Origin: [Clostridium] scindens ATCC 35704
GTDB taxonomy: Bacteria > Bacillota > Clostridia > Lachnospirales > Lachnospiraceae
Direction: 5' to 3'
Assembly: GCF_004295125.1 (NCBI RefSeq)
Contig: NZ_CP036170.1
Coordinates: 186,001-250,000, forward strand
Length of the DNA: 64,000 nt
Part shown: positions 18,038 to 26,656 of the stretch, in pieces
How the letters are laid out: each line of letters starts with the position of its first letter
Numbering within the stretch: the first letter of the stretch is position 1
Made by a program: the position numbers and the translations under genes
Notes under the pieces: model-generated
Seen by the model: only the letters and a program-made list of their open reading frames with translations
Told to the model about the DNA's origin: nothing
Databases searched by the model: none

Positions 18038-19102
18038 TTAATCATTAACATGCGCCCAGTCTAAGATGACTTTTCCGGACATTCCGGAAATCATTGCCTC
18101 AAAGCCTTTTTCGTAGTCTTTAATATCAAAGCGGTGCGTGATGATATCAGAAATATCAAGCCCTGCCTGAAGCATTGTAGACATCTTGTACCAGGTATCC
18201 CAAACCTTTCTTCCATAGATTCCTCTAAGGTTCAGTCCGTTAAAGATTACTGTCTCAAGGTCTACCGTAGCATCTGTTCTCTGAAGTCCCAGAAGAGCGA
18301 TCTTTCCGCCGTGCTTCATATTATGGATCATATCGGCAAGTCCTGCCTGAGATCCGGACATTTCAAGTCCTACGTCAAATCCTTCTGTCATGCCGATCTC
18401 TTTCATAACATCAGCCAGTTTCTCTTCCTTAAGATTAACGGTTCTGGTTGCGCCCAATTTCTTTGCAAGATCCAGACGATAGTCGTTCAGGTCTGTCACA
18501 ACAACATGTCTTGCTCCAGAGAACTTTACGATTGCCGCTGCCATGATACCGATCGGGCCTGCTCCCGCGATCAGGACATCCTCGCCCAGAACTTCATAAG
18601 AGAGGGCTGTATGCGTAGCATTTCCAAATGGATCAAAGATTGCATACATCTCTTCCGGAATTGCCGGGTTGCATGGCCATACATTGGAGGAAGGAATTAC
18701 AAGATACTCGGCAAATGCTCCGTTTCTGTTAACGCCCACGCCTTTTGCATCCTTACAGTTTTCCTTATGCCCTTCCAGACAGTTCCTGCACTTGCCGCAA
18801 GTAATATGGCCTTCGCCGGATACCAGATCCCCAATCTTAAATCCCTGTACGCCGTCTCCTACTTCCACGATCTCTCCAACGTACTCATGTCCTGCAGTAA
18901 GGCCAATCGGAATTGTATGCTGTGCCCAATCATTCCACTGGTAAATATGTACATCTGTTCCACAAATCGCGGTTTTGTGAATCTTAATCTTAACATCATT
19001 CGGCCCAACTTCTGGAATTGGGACTCTCTTCATCCATAAGCCTTCTTCCGGCTTTTCTTTTACGAGTGCCCACATCATTCCATCATTCTTAATTTCTACC
19101 AT
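18038..19102 (-). CDS. tdh: L-threonine 3-dehydrogenase
   Basis: A zinc-dependent medium-chain dehydrogenase that oxidises threonine with NAD+ to 2-amino-3-ketobutyrate, which Kbl then cleaves. The 354-residue protein has the catalytic zinc site [19 protein letters not shown] and GHEYVGE, the structural-zinc cysteine cluster [15 protein letters not shown], and the NAD fold [26 protein letters not shown] lies 9 nt before ATG 19102. With kbl and the divergent sstT transporter gene it forms a threonine-use cluster. Confidence 0.97.
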   Translation of the reverse strand: MVEIKNDGMMWALVKEKPEEGLWMKRVPIPEVGPNDVKIKIHKTAICGTDVHIYQWNDWAQHTIPIGLTAGHEYVGEIVEVGDGVQGFKIGDLVSGEGHITCGKCRNCLEGHKENCKDAKGVGVNRNGAFAEYLVIPSSNVWPCNPAIPEEMYAIFDPFGNATHTALSYEVLGEDVLIAGAGPIGIMAAAIVKFSGARHVVVTDLNDYRLDLAKKLGATRTVNLKEEKLADVMKEIGMTEGFDVGLEMSGSQAGLADMIHNMKHGGKIALLGLQRTDATVDLETVIFNGLNLRGIYGRKVWDTWYKMSTMLQAGLDISDIITHRFDIKDYEKGFEAMISGMSGKVILDWAHVND

Positions 19103-19155
19103 GATTAAAACCTCCCAATTTTTTTCGTCTACCCCAGACGATTCTTTTCGTGTTA

Positions 19156-19184
19156 ATTATAGCACCCCTTTTCTCCATATACAA
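19156..19184 (-). promoter_or_regulatory. Promoter of tdh-kbl
   Basis: On the minus strand TTGTAT (19179-19184), a 17-bp spacer and TATAAT (19156-19161) lie about 55 bp before the tdh start. Confidence 0.75.
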
Positions 19185-19363
19185 TGACGGATTCTAAATT
19201 TCCTTGTACAATACTCCCTATTTTTTGCATAATCGCCCATTTTTTCATGTTATTAATTTACAAAAAAAGTTTGTTAAATTTTAATTTATGTAGCATTATT
19301 CACAAGTTTATGAGATAATAGTTTTACGTTGGGGAAAACGAAACTAAAAAGAAAGAGAGGAAA

Positions 19364-19391
19364 GCAGATATATAAGCGTCAATATATCTGC
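19364..19391 (+). promoter_or_regulatory. Hairpin between ribosome-binding site and start of sstT
   Basis: GCAGATATAT and ATATATCTGC form a perfect 10-bp stem with an 8-nt loop. The only good ribosome-binding sequence (AGAGAGGAAA, 19354-19363) lies on one side, and the first plausible ATG (19395) lies 4 nt beyond the other. Folding would bring the two to normal spacing; unfolded they are about 30 nt apart. Confidence 0.55.
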
Positions 19392-19394
19392 GAA

Positions 19395-20648
19395 ATGAGA
19401 GAAATGAAAAACATCATCACAAAATGGAACAGCATCAGTCTTGTTAAACGAATCATTTGCGGCTTGATAATCGGTCTGATTCTAGGTCTTGTTGTTCCAC
19501 AGGCTACACCTATTGCTATGCTGGGTCAATTATTCGTAGGAGCATTGAAGGCGATTGCTCCAATCCTTGTATTCTTCCTTGTTATGAGTGCGCTTTGTAA
19601 CCAGGGAAAAGGACAGAAGACAAATATGAAAACTGTAATTGTCCTCTATCTGTTAGGTACATTCCTTGCCGGCTGCGTTGCAGTTGCTGCCAGTTACTTA
19701 TTCCCGATTACGCTTACACTCACAGACAGTGTGGAGGATATGACCGCACCTGGCGGTATCGGCGAAGTTTTAAGCAACCTTCTGCTTAACATTGTAGCAA
19801 ATCCGGTTGGTTCAATCGTAGAAGCAAACTATATCGGTATACTAGCATGGGCGGTTATCTTTGGCCTTGCTCTTAAAAAGGCAAGCGATGGCACTAAGAA
19901 AGCATTGGAAAACATCTCTGATGCGGTATCACAGGCCGTTAGATGGGTCATCAACTGTGCTCCATTCGGAATTATGGGCCTGATCTTCAATACGATCTCC
20001 GAGCAGGGACTCAGCGTTCTGCTTGGCTACGGAAGACTGATCCTCGTAATCGTAGGAAGCGTATTCTTCGTAGCATTGGTTGTTAACCCAATCATCGTAT
20101 TCATCTGCTACCGCAAGAATCCATATCCATTGGTTTTGAAATGTCTCAAGGACAGCGGTATTACTGCATTCTTTACACGTAGTTCCGCAGCCAACATTCC
20201 GGTTAACATGAAGCTCTGCGAAGAGTTAGGACTGGACGAAGATACATATTCTATTTCAATCCCTCTGGGAGCTACCATTAACATGGGTGGTGCAGCCATC
20301 ACGATTTCCGTACTCGCACTTGCCGCAGCACATACGCTTGAAATTTCCGTTGATATCCCAACCGCTATCATTCTGTGTATAGTATCAGCAGCCAGCGCAT
20401 GTGGAGCATCTGGTGTAGCCGGCGGATCACTGCTTCTGGTACCTCTTGCATGTAGTTTATTCGGTATCCCGAACGACGTTGCAATGCAGGTTGTAGGCGT
20501 AGGCTTCATCATCGGCGTTATCCAGGATTCCTGCGAGACAGCCCTGAACTCCTCTACAGACGTGCTTTATACAGCATCTGCAGAACTTCTGGACAGAAGA
20601 AAATACCCAGACAGATATGTTGGTCGTGAGTTAAATCCTAAAATCTAA
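19395..20648 (+). CDS. sstT: Serine/threonine:Na+ symporter
   Basis: A dicarboxylate/amino acid:cation symporter family protein that imports serine and threonine with Na+. The protein of about 417 residues begins near [20 protein letters not shown] and has roughly eight to nine membrane segments. It contains the re-entrant-loop motifs [20 protein letters not shown] and [16 protein letters not shown], as in SstT. Start codons at 19395 and 19404 are both possible. It is divergent from tdh-kbl, so uptake and breakdown of threonine sit side by side. A strong bidirectional terminator follows. Confidence 0.93.
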   Translation: MREMKNIITKWNSISLVKRIICGLIIGLILGLVVPQATPIAMLGQLFVGALKAIAPILVFFLVMSALCNQGKGQKTNMKTVIVLYLLGTFLAGCVAVAASYLFPITLTLTDSVEDMTAPGGIGEVLSNLLLNIVANPVGSIVEANYIGILAWAVIFGLALKKASDGTKKALENISDAVSQAVRWVINCAPFGIMGLIFNTISEQGLSVLLGYGRLILVIVGSVFFVALVVNPIIVFICYRKNPYPLVLKCLKDSGITAFFTRSSAANIPVNMKLCEELGLDEDTYSISIPLGATINMGGAAITISVLALAAAHTLEISVDIPTAIILCIVSAASACGASGVAGGSLLLVPLACSLFGIPNDVAMQVVGVGFIIGVIQDSCETALNSSTDVLYTASAELLDRRKYPDRYVGRELNPKI

Positions 20649-20663
20649 TATTTAATACAATAT

Positions 20664-20710
20664 AAAAAGGCCACTGCGTAATATAAACCCAGTTACGCAG
20701 TGGCCTTTTT
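20664..20710. terminator. Bidirectional terminator
   Basis: An 18-bp stem, AAAAAGGCCACTGCGTAA with its complement, has an 11-nt loop and T/A tracts on both sides. It lies between the convergent ends of sstT and the pentapeptide-repeat gene. Confidence 0.92.
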
Positions 20711-20727
20711 ATTGATATATGTCTTAT

Positions 20728-21438
20728 TTATCCTAAATAGTCAATCGCTTCTTCCCGGGTCATCCAGACGTGTATTCCGCCCCCGGAATCTACAAAGCGG
20801 TCCGGGTTAAAGTTCTTTGCATATACCATCTCGCCTGCTCGATACACAAAGTTCTCATCCACGTAGGCGTGGGCATCTTCGTAATTCTCTTTGTAATCCA
20901 CGCTCTTGATGGTAAGCACCTTTGCCTTGTCGCACCGCACCTCGTTGGTGGTTCCGGATACTCGCTTTGCATCTCTTGGTATCAGCAGTTGCACGATCCG
21001 TCTGCCATAACACACCTTCCACCCAATGAATGGCTCCGTCTCCGGGCAGTAAAGATGAAAATATTTTGTATTTTCATCCGTCTTTATATCCGTAAGATCT
21101 GCCCGCTCCAGAGCCGATGCCAGCATATTCGCACCCCTGATATCTGCGCCGGCCATATTGCATCCCCGCAGGTCAGCAGAGTGCAGATCTGCTCCAGAAA
21201 GGTTCGTACCCCTAAAGGTCGAGCCTCCGAAAAACGCGTTGTCAGCCTTAATATAAGCCATATTCGCTCCATCCAGATTCACATTACGGATATCGCTTTT
21301 ATTAAAGTTGATGTTGTGAAGATCCCAGCCTGATAAATCCATGTCCTCCAGCAGAATACCGTGCAGATCCAGTTGCTCTGCCGTCTTCCGGTTCCTAATT
21401 TTCTCTTCTAGTTCTTCCCGTGTCAATTTTCGAAGCAT
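20728..21438 (-). CDS. Pentapeptide-repeat protein with C-terminal DUF5758-like domain
   Basis: The 236-residue protein starts with a helical segment and then has about 16 pentapeptide repeats (residues 25-120; LSGADLHSADLRGCNMAGAD), which fold as a right-handed beta-helix. The C-terminal half (GWKVCYGRRIVQLLIPRDAK, VRCDKAKVLTIKS, FNPDRFVDSGGGIHVWMTRE) matches a domain often attached to such repeats in Firmicutes and phages, which I recall as DUF5758. Function unknown. It is 38 bp upstream of the malQ stop, on the same strand. Confidence 0.8.
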   Translation of the reverse strand: MLRKLTREELEEKIRNRKTAEQLDLHGILLEDMDLSGWDLHNINFNKSDIRNVNLDGANMAYIKADNAFFGGSTFRGTNLSGADLHSADLRGCNMAGADIRGANMLASALERADLTDIKTDENTKYFHLYCPETEPFIGWKVCYGRRIVQLLIPRDAKRVSGTTNEVRCDKAKVLTIKSVDYKENYEDAHAYVDENFVYRAGEMVYAKNFNPDRFVDSGGGIHVWMTREEAIDYLG

Positions 21439-21476
21439 GCCCCTCTCCCTCTCATATACGAATAATCTATGGTATA

Positions 21477-22997
21477 TTATATTCCTTTTTTATCTTCTTT
21501 GCAATTAGGCCTCCTTCTTTTTCTAACTGGCATCTTCCCTCCCTCTACGCGCCCGCTTTTGGCCAGCGCTTTTCTTATAAATGCCTTTTTATCCTTTAAT
21601 TTATCCAAACTTGCTAGCCTCCACTCCCAGTTAGGCGTTCCTAGCGTGCCCGGAGTATTGAGCCTCCCCGCATTATCAAGTTCCAGCACGTCCTGTACTG
21701 GGAGTATCGCAGTATCCGCCTTATTGTCCAGCGTATAGCAGATAAAGTTTTTCACCAAGGAATCTTCCTCATACCCCCATGCATATAATTCTCTTTCCGT
21801 TGCCAATCTGACCTCTCGGGGCTGTCCTTCAAACCATCCTTTTATAGTCTCATTATCATGTGTTCCTGTATAGACGATCATATTTTCCCTATCCTCAAAC
21901 AGATTGTTATGTTCCATAGGATCGAAAGTAAACTGAATAATCTTCATGCCCGGCAGATGATATGCGTCCCTGAGTTCATATACCTGCGGGCGCATATCTC
22001 CAAGGTCTTCCGCTACAATCCTGACATCCGGATTGTCTTTCAAAAGTACGTCAAGCAAAGCGTTGCCCGGCGCCTCGATCCATTCTCCTTCTCTCGCGGT
22101 AGGAGAAGACGCCGGAATCTTCCAGTAGGTATCGAATGCCCGGAAATGGTCAATGCGGATGATATCAAACAGTCTTGCATTATAGCCAAACCGCTTTCTC
22201 CAGAAGACAAATCCATTCTCCTTCATACGCTCCCAGTTATAGATTGGATTGCCCCAGCGCTGCCCGTCTTTACTAAAATAATCCGGAGGAACTCCTGCGA
22301 TAAACGTCGGTTTTCCATCTGCTCCAAGCAGGAATTCATCCTGATTCATCCAAACGTCCAGAGAATCCAATCCAACATAAAATGGTATGTCGCCCATTAT
22401 TTCTATCTTATTGACATTTGCATAGTTTTTAAGGGCCTTCCACTGCCTGTAGAATTCATACTGGACAAACATCTCAAAGCAAGTTTCCGCCTCATAGATG
22501 CTGATATCGAACGCTCGGTCTTTTATCCAATTTTTGTGTTCTTCCTTCCATTCATTCCAGCATTTCATGCCATTGTGTCTTTTAAGAGTCAGGAATACCG
22601 CATAGGGATATACCCATTCCTGCTTCTTAAACGTCTCATATTCAGAATCCGGGCTGAAATTCTGGAAGGCTTCCTGCAAATATTTCCGCTTATATGCTCG
22701 CACTTTTTCATAATCCACCCTCGCCTCTTCTCTGCGAAATGGAGCAGGCTTCCTGTTTAAAAGTCCTTCTTCCGACAATGCATCCAGATCCAGATAGATT
22801 TCATCTCCCGCAAAGGAAGAATACGGCTGATAAGGCGAATTACCATATCCCAAAGGATTCATTGGGAGAATCTGCCAGATGTGCAGTCCGCACTCCTTCA
22901 TAATATCAATGAATTCCCTGCTTCCCCTTCCAAAATCTCCAACGCCATAATCCGATGGCAGTGCAGAGACCGGCATCAATAACCCTGCTTTTCTCAT
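21477..22997 (-). CDS. malQ: 4-alpha-glucanotransferase (amylomaltase)
   Basis: A GH77 enzyme that transfers maltooligosaccharide segments between alpha-1,4-glucans and releases glucose. The 506-residue protein has the family opening GLLMPVSALPSDYGVGDFG, the nucleophile region FDIIRIDHFRAFDTYW, the acid/base region RIVAEDLGDM and the stabiliser motif YTGTHDNETIKGW. The C-terminal WEWRLASLDKLKDKKAFIR is typical, followed by a basic tail. It is cytoplasmic and monocistronic or co-transcribed with the pentapeptide gene 38 bp downstream. Confidence 0.95.
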   Translation of the reverse strand: MRKAGLLMPVSALPSDYGVGDFGRGSREFIDIMKECGLHIWQILPMNPLGYGNSPYQPYSSFAGDEIYLDLDALSEEGLLNRKPAPFRREEARVDYEKVRAYKRKYLQEAFQNFSPDSEYETFKKQEWVYPYAVFLTLKRHNGMKCWNEWKEEHKNWIKDRAFDISIYEAETCFEMFVQYEFYRQWKALKNYANVNKIEIMGDIPFYVGLDSLDVWMNQDEFLLGADGKPTFIAGVPPDYFSKDGQRWGNPIYNWERMKENGFVFWRKRFGYNARLFDIIRIDHFRAFDTYWKIPASSPTAREGEWIEAPGNALLDVLLKDNPDVRIVAEDLGDMRPQVYELRDAYHLPGMKIIQFTFDPMEHNNLFEDRENMIVYTGTHDNETIKGWFEGQPREVRLATERELYAWGYEEDSLVKNFICYTLDNKADTAILPVQDVLELDNAGRLNTPGTLGTPNWEWRLASLDKLKDKKAFIRKALAKSGRVEGGKMPVRKRRRPNCKEDKKGI

Positions 22998-23167
22998 GTT
23001 GCTACTCCTTGTCCGCTATTCATGATCCTTTTCATCCGCCTGTACATCTTTCCGTTCCCAGAATAGCCTTTATACCTTTTAAAATGCCTCTACAGGCTCT
23101 TAGATATAGTATGCCGCCTTCATTGTATAGAGATGCAAAAATCAGCCCGAAATCACATTAAGCCCAC

Positions 23168-23213
23168 AAAAGGCAGAAATTCCTTCTTTTGCGGAAGGAC
23201 TTCTGCCTTTTTC
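23168..23213. terminator. Terminator of glyS
   Basis: The stem AAAAGGCAGAA.TTCCTTC with its complement has a short TTTTGCG loop. T runs flank both sides. It lies about 50 bp after the glyS stop and also lies upstream of malQ. Confidence 0.8.
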
Positions 23214-23261
23214 TTTATTCGTTGCCTTTATCGAGCCGTATCGGACAGCGGCATTTTCTTC

Positions 23262-24653
23262 TTACCACTCAAACTTCTTTGCAAAATAAGCATCCAGGTC
23301 TTCGATCTTGATTCTCTCCTGCTCCATGGTATCCCTGTCGCGTACGGTAACTGCTCCGTCTTCTTCAGACTCAAAGTCATAAGTTACGCAGAATGGCGTT
23401 CCAATCTCATCCTGACGGCGGTAACGCTTGCCGATATTTCCACGGTCATCAAATTCGCAGTTGTACTTCTTGCTTAACTGGGCATACACTTTCTCTGCGC
23501 CCTCATTGAGCTTCTTAGACAGCGGAAGCACGCCGATCTTGATTGGCGCAAGCGCCGGGTGGAAATGAAGGACGGTTCTTACATCCCCGCCTTCCAGTTC
23601 TTCCTCGTCGTATGCACTGCACAGGAATGCAAGCACCATACGGTCTGCTCCAAGTGAAGGCTCAATAACGTAAGGAACATATTTGGCCTTCTTCTCGTCA
23701 TCAAAGTAAGACATATCCTGCTTGGAGGTATTCTGATGCTGGGTCAGGTCAAAGTCTGTCCTGTCGGCGATGCCCCACAATTCTCCCCATCCGAATGGAA
23801 ACAGGAATTCCACATCAGTGGTTGCCTTGCTGTAATGGCTTAATTCCTCAGGCGAGTGGTCACGATAGCGTACCTCATCATCCTTAAGCCCCAAAGTCTC
23901 CAGCCAGTTAAGGCAGAAACTCTTCCAATAGTTGAACCACTCAAGGTCTGTTCCAGGCTCGCAGAAGAATTCCAGTTCCATCTGCTCAAACTCTCTGGTA
24001 CGGAAAGTAAAGTTTCCAGGCGTAATCTCGTTGCGGAAGGACTTGCCGATCTGGCAGATACCGAATGGAATCTTCTTTCTTGACGTACGCTGCACATTCT
24101 TAAAGTTTACGAAAATGCCCTGGGCAGTCTCAGGCCTAAGATACACTACACTCTTTGCATCCTCTGTAACGCCCTGGAAGGTCTTGAACATCAGATTAAA
24201 CTCGCGGATCTCGGTAAAGTTATGCTTACCGCAGGACGGACATGGAACCTCATGCTCTTTTATATAGGCTTCCATCTGCTCGTGGCTCCATCCGTCAATG
24301 CTGTCTGCGATATCCAGTCCATTCGCATGCGCATACTCTTCAATCATCTTGTCTGCACGAAAACGCTCATGGCATTCTTTGCAGTCCATCAGAGGATCGC
24401 TGAATCCTCCCAGATGCCCGCTGGCTACCCATGTCTGCGGATTCATCAGTATCGCGCAGTCCACGCCAACATTATACGGGGATTCCTGAACGAACTTCTG
24501 CCACCATGCCCTCTTTACATTGTTCTTCAATTCTACGCCGAGATTTCCATAGTCCCATGTATTAGCAAGCCCGCCGTAAATCTCAGATCCAGGGTATACG
24601 AATCCTCTTGATTTCGCCAATGCTACGATCTTATCCATTGTCTTTTCTACCAT
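23262..24653 (-). CDS. glyS: Glycyl-tRNA synthetase (alpha2 type)
   Basis: A class II synthetase that charges tRNA-Gly. The 463-residue protein is the eukaryote-like homodimeric form: [20 protein letters not shown] at the N-terminus, class II motif 2 in [20 protein letters not shown], and motif 3 in [21 protein letters not shown] 24653 follows GAGGAAGAGG; a longer in-frame start at 24722 would begin directly against the recO stop. The intervening 72 bp are too short for a T-box leader, so it is probably transcribed with recO and era. Confidence 0.95.
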   Translation of the reverse strand: MVEKTMDKIVALAKSRGFVYPGSEIYGGLANTWDYGNLGVELKNNVKRAWWQKFVQESPYNVGVDCAILMNPQTWVASGHLGGFSDPLMDCKECHERFRADKMIEEYAHANGLDIADSIDGWSHEQMEAYIKEHEVPCPSCGKHNFTEIREFNLMFKTFQGVTEDAKSVVYLRPETAQGIFVNFKNVQRTSRKKIPFGICQIGKSFRNEITPGNFTFRTREFEQMELEFFCEPGTDLEWFNYWKSFCLNWLETLGLKDDEVRYRDHSPEELSHYSKATTDVEFLFPFGWGELWGIADRTDFDLTQHQNTSKQDMSYFDDEKKAKYVPYVIEPSLGADRMVLAFLCSAYDEEELEGGDVRTVLHFHPALAPIKIGVLPLSKKLNEGAEKVYAQLSKKYNCEFDDRGNIGKRYRRQDEIGTPFCVTYDFESEEDGAVTVRDRDTMEQERIKIEDLDAYFAKKFEW

Positions 24654-24725
24654 ATCCTCTTCCTCGCCTTCTATAGTTTCATAATTGTTAATTATTATAC
24701 AGTTAACCACAGGGGTTTTCAAGTC

Positions 24726-25469
24726 TTATTCCACAATTGTTTCCAGTATTTCCAAGGATTTGAAGTGCCTGTCCACATAAACGTCCAGATACGCGCGCAC
24801 CACCTTGCCCAGTTCCTCTAATATTTCCTCTTTTACCGTAAATGTATATAATTTTTCAATATTGGAACTGATGATATACTGCATTGCATACAGCGTTGAC
24901 GTCTTAAGCGCCATACCGTCCGTAATCCTGCCCGAGCAGGCGCTGCATACCAGCCCGCCCTTACGGACGCTGAACAAGGCCGGGCGCTCCCTATCACCGC
25001 AGCAGATGCATTTAAACACCTGTGGCGCCTCGCCGTTAATTGCCACCGCCTTCAGTTCATATATGTACCGGACCAGACGGTTATCCAAATGCGGATTGGT
25101 CAGAGCCCGAAGCGTCTGGTACAGCAGTTTCAGCGGCTGGGTCTCATCGTTATACTCTCTGGCATAATAATCGGCAAATTCCAGAAAGTAAAATCCATAA
25201 TAAGCCCCCTCCACATCTATCCTCAATTCCGAAAAATAATTGGTAACAGAGGCCGACACCAGCGTAAAAGATGTCCGCCCCTCATATACCATAAATTCTC
25301 CGAAAGTAAAAGGGCTAGTCACGCCTACAAGCGAGCTGTTGGGCCGCCTGGCCCCTCTGGCAAAGGCAGTTATCTTGCCCCTTTCCTTCGTCAGGATTAC
25401 AACCCGCCTGTCATATTCACCTATAGGTGATGCTTTCAGCACCATCCCCGTCACGGTAACCTGATTCAT
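24726..25469 (-). CDS. recO: DNA repair protein RecO
   Basis: A recombination mediator that loads RecA on SSB-coated DNA with RecR. The 247-residue protein has the N-terminal OB fold (VTGMVLKASPIGEYDRRVVI, GKITAFARGARRPNSSLVG), a helical core, and a four-cysteine zinc finger (CICCGDRER...CSACSG). The start at 25469 follows AGGTGGAA and lies inside the 3' end of the preceding small yqzL-like gene, implying coupled translation. The era-yqzL-recO order is conserved in Firmicutes. Confidence 0.95.
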   Translation of the reverse strand: MNQVTVTGMVLKASPIGEYDRRVVILTKERGKITAFARGARRPNSSLVGVTSPFTFGEFMVYEGRTSFTLVSASVTNYFSELRIDVEGAYYGFYFLEFADYYAREYNDETQPLKLLYQTLRALTNPHLDNRLVRYIYELKAVAINGEAPQVFKCICCGDRERPALFSVRKGGLVCSACSGRITDGMALKTSTLYAMQYIISSNIEKLYTFTVKEEILEELGKVVRAYLDVYVDRHFKSLEILETIVE

Positions 25470-25608
25470 TGTCTATTCCACCTGTCTGTCCTGCATTATC
25501 CGCCTCCCGGCGCTCTATTACCTGCCGGCAGATGTCCATTCCTCTGTAATAAAGATAGTCTGTCACACTGCCAGTCTTTGTAAAACTTTCCCAGTATCTG
25601 TCTTCCAT
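25417..25608 (-). CDS. YqzL-family small protein
   Basis: A 63-residue protein (MEDRYWESFTKTGSVTDYLY...) between era and recO. YqzL of Bacillus sits in the same place and shares the pattern of a short FxxTGxVxxYL segment. GAGGTGA lies 6 nt before ATG 25608, a strong ribosome site. The last 53 bp overlap recO in another frame; the tail after about residue 38 is glycine- and aspartate-rich and poorly conserved. Function unknown. Confidence 0.75.
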   Translation of the reverse strand: MEDRYWESFTKTGSVTDYLYYRGMDICRQVIERREADNAGQTGGIDNESGYRDGDGAESITYR

Positions 25609-25662
25609 AGAATCACCTCATCCTCCGTTGATAAGTTTAGGGTCTCCCATGGAAGCCTTTTT

Positions 25663-26559
25663 TTATTCGTCTTCCCGATATCCAAAATTTTTCATCAGAT
25701 ATTCACTGTCCCGCCAGTCCTTCTTTACCTTTACCCAAAGTTTCAGATTTACTTGGCAATCCAGCATTTTCTCGATCTCGTACCTGGCGGTGCTGCCGAT
25801 CTTTTTCAACATATTTCCTTGTTTACCAATAATTATCCCCTTGTGGGAATCGCGCTCGCAGATAATCGTGGCATCGATATGCATGACCTTATTTTTCATC
25901 TTCATACTGTCAATCGCCACGGCAATCCCGTGAGGGATCTCTTCCTGCAGGGAATGCAGCGCTTTCTCCCGAATTAGTTCTGCCACGATCTGGCGCTCCG
26001 GCTGGTCGGTAATAGTATCTTCATCATAGAACTGCGGACCGTAGGGGAGATATTTCATCACCGCCTTAAGCAGTTCCTCGGTATTATTCCCGTTCCTCGC
26101 AGACACCGGGACAATCTCGGCAAAATCGTAGATATCCTTGTATGTCGCGATAGCCGGCAGAATCTCCTCTTTCTTTACGCTGTCAATCTTATTGATGACC
26201 AGAATGACCGGGGTGCTGACTTTCTTAAGCTGCTCCGCAATATGCTTTTCCCCTGCGCCTATGAATGTGGTAGGCTCCACCAGCCACAATACCACATCCA
26301 CCTCGTTCAGAGTACGTTCCGCCACATTTACCATGTATTCCCCCAGTTTATTCTTGGCCTTATGGATCCCCGGCGTGTCCACGAACACAATCTGCCCTTC
26401 CTCCGTAGTCAGTACCGTCTGGATACGGTTTCGGGTGGTCTGGGGCTTATTGGACGTGATGGCGATCTTCTGGCCGATCAGATAGTTCATAAGTGTAGAC
26501 TTGCCTACGTTTGGCCGGCCGATCAATGTCACAAATCCTGATTTAAAATCCTTCTTCAT
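25663..26559 (-). CDS. era: GTPase Era
   Basis: An essential GTPase that binds 16S rRNA 3' ends and assists 30S maturation. The 298-residue protein has G1 GRPNVGKSTL, G3 DTPGIH, G4 NKID and a C-terminal KH domain (GIIIGKQGNMLKKIGSTARY). AAGGAGA lies before ATG 26559. It is downstream of the M16C peptidase gene, separated by a REP-like hairpin. Confidence 0.97.
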   Translation of the reverse strand: MKKDFKSGFVTLIGRPNVGKSTLMNYLIGQKIAITSNKPQTTRNRIQTVLTTEEGQIVFVDTPGIHKAKNKLGEYMVNVAERTLNEVDVVLWLVEPTTFIGAGEKHIAEQLKKVSTPVILVINKIDSVKKEEILPAIATYKDIYDFAEIVPVSARNGNNTEELLKAVMKYLPYGPQFYDEDTITDQPERQIVAELIREKALHSLQEEIPHGIAVAIDSMKMKNKVMHIDATIICERDSHKGIIIGKQGNMLKKIGSTARYEIEKMLDCQVNLKLWVKVKKDWRDSEYLMKNFGYREDE

Positions 26560-26575
26560 ATGTTCTCCTTTAATT

Positions 26576-26652
26576 TAACACGTAACATTTTTCACTTTTG
26601 CACGTAACATTTTTCAAAAGTGTTACGTGCAAAAGTGAAAAATGTTACGCGT
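26576..26652. repeat. REP-like hairpin, third copy of the CACGTAACATTTTT family
   Basis: A long near-perfect palindrome of about 33-bp arms contains CACGTAACATTTTTCACTTT followed by a second CACGTAACATTTTT and the complements. The motif is the same as at 15751-15826 and 16798-16815, about 10 kb away next to the HUH transposase. It fills the whole gap between the M16C peptidase stop and era. Confidence 0.85.
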
Positions 26653-26656
26653 CCCG

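Noticed and set aside
24654-24725. Possible T-box leader of glyS
   Set aside because: Only 72 bp separate recO and glyS, with no T-box motif or terminator.
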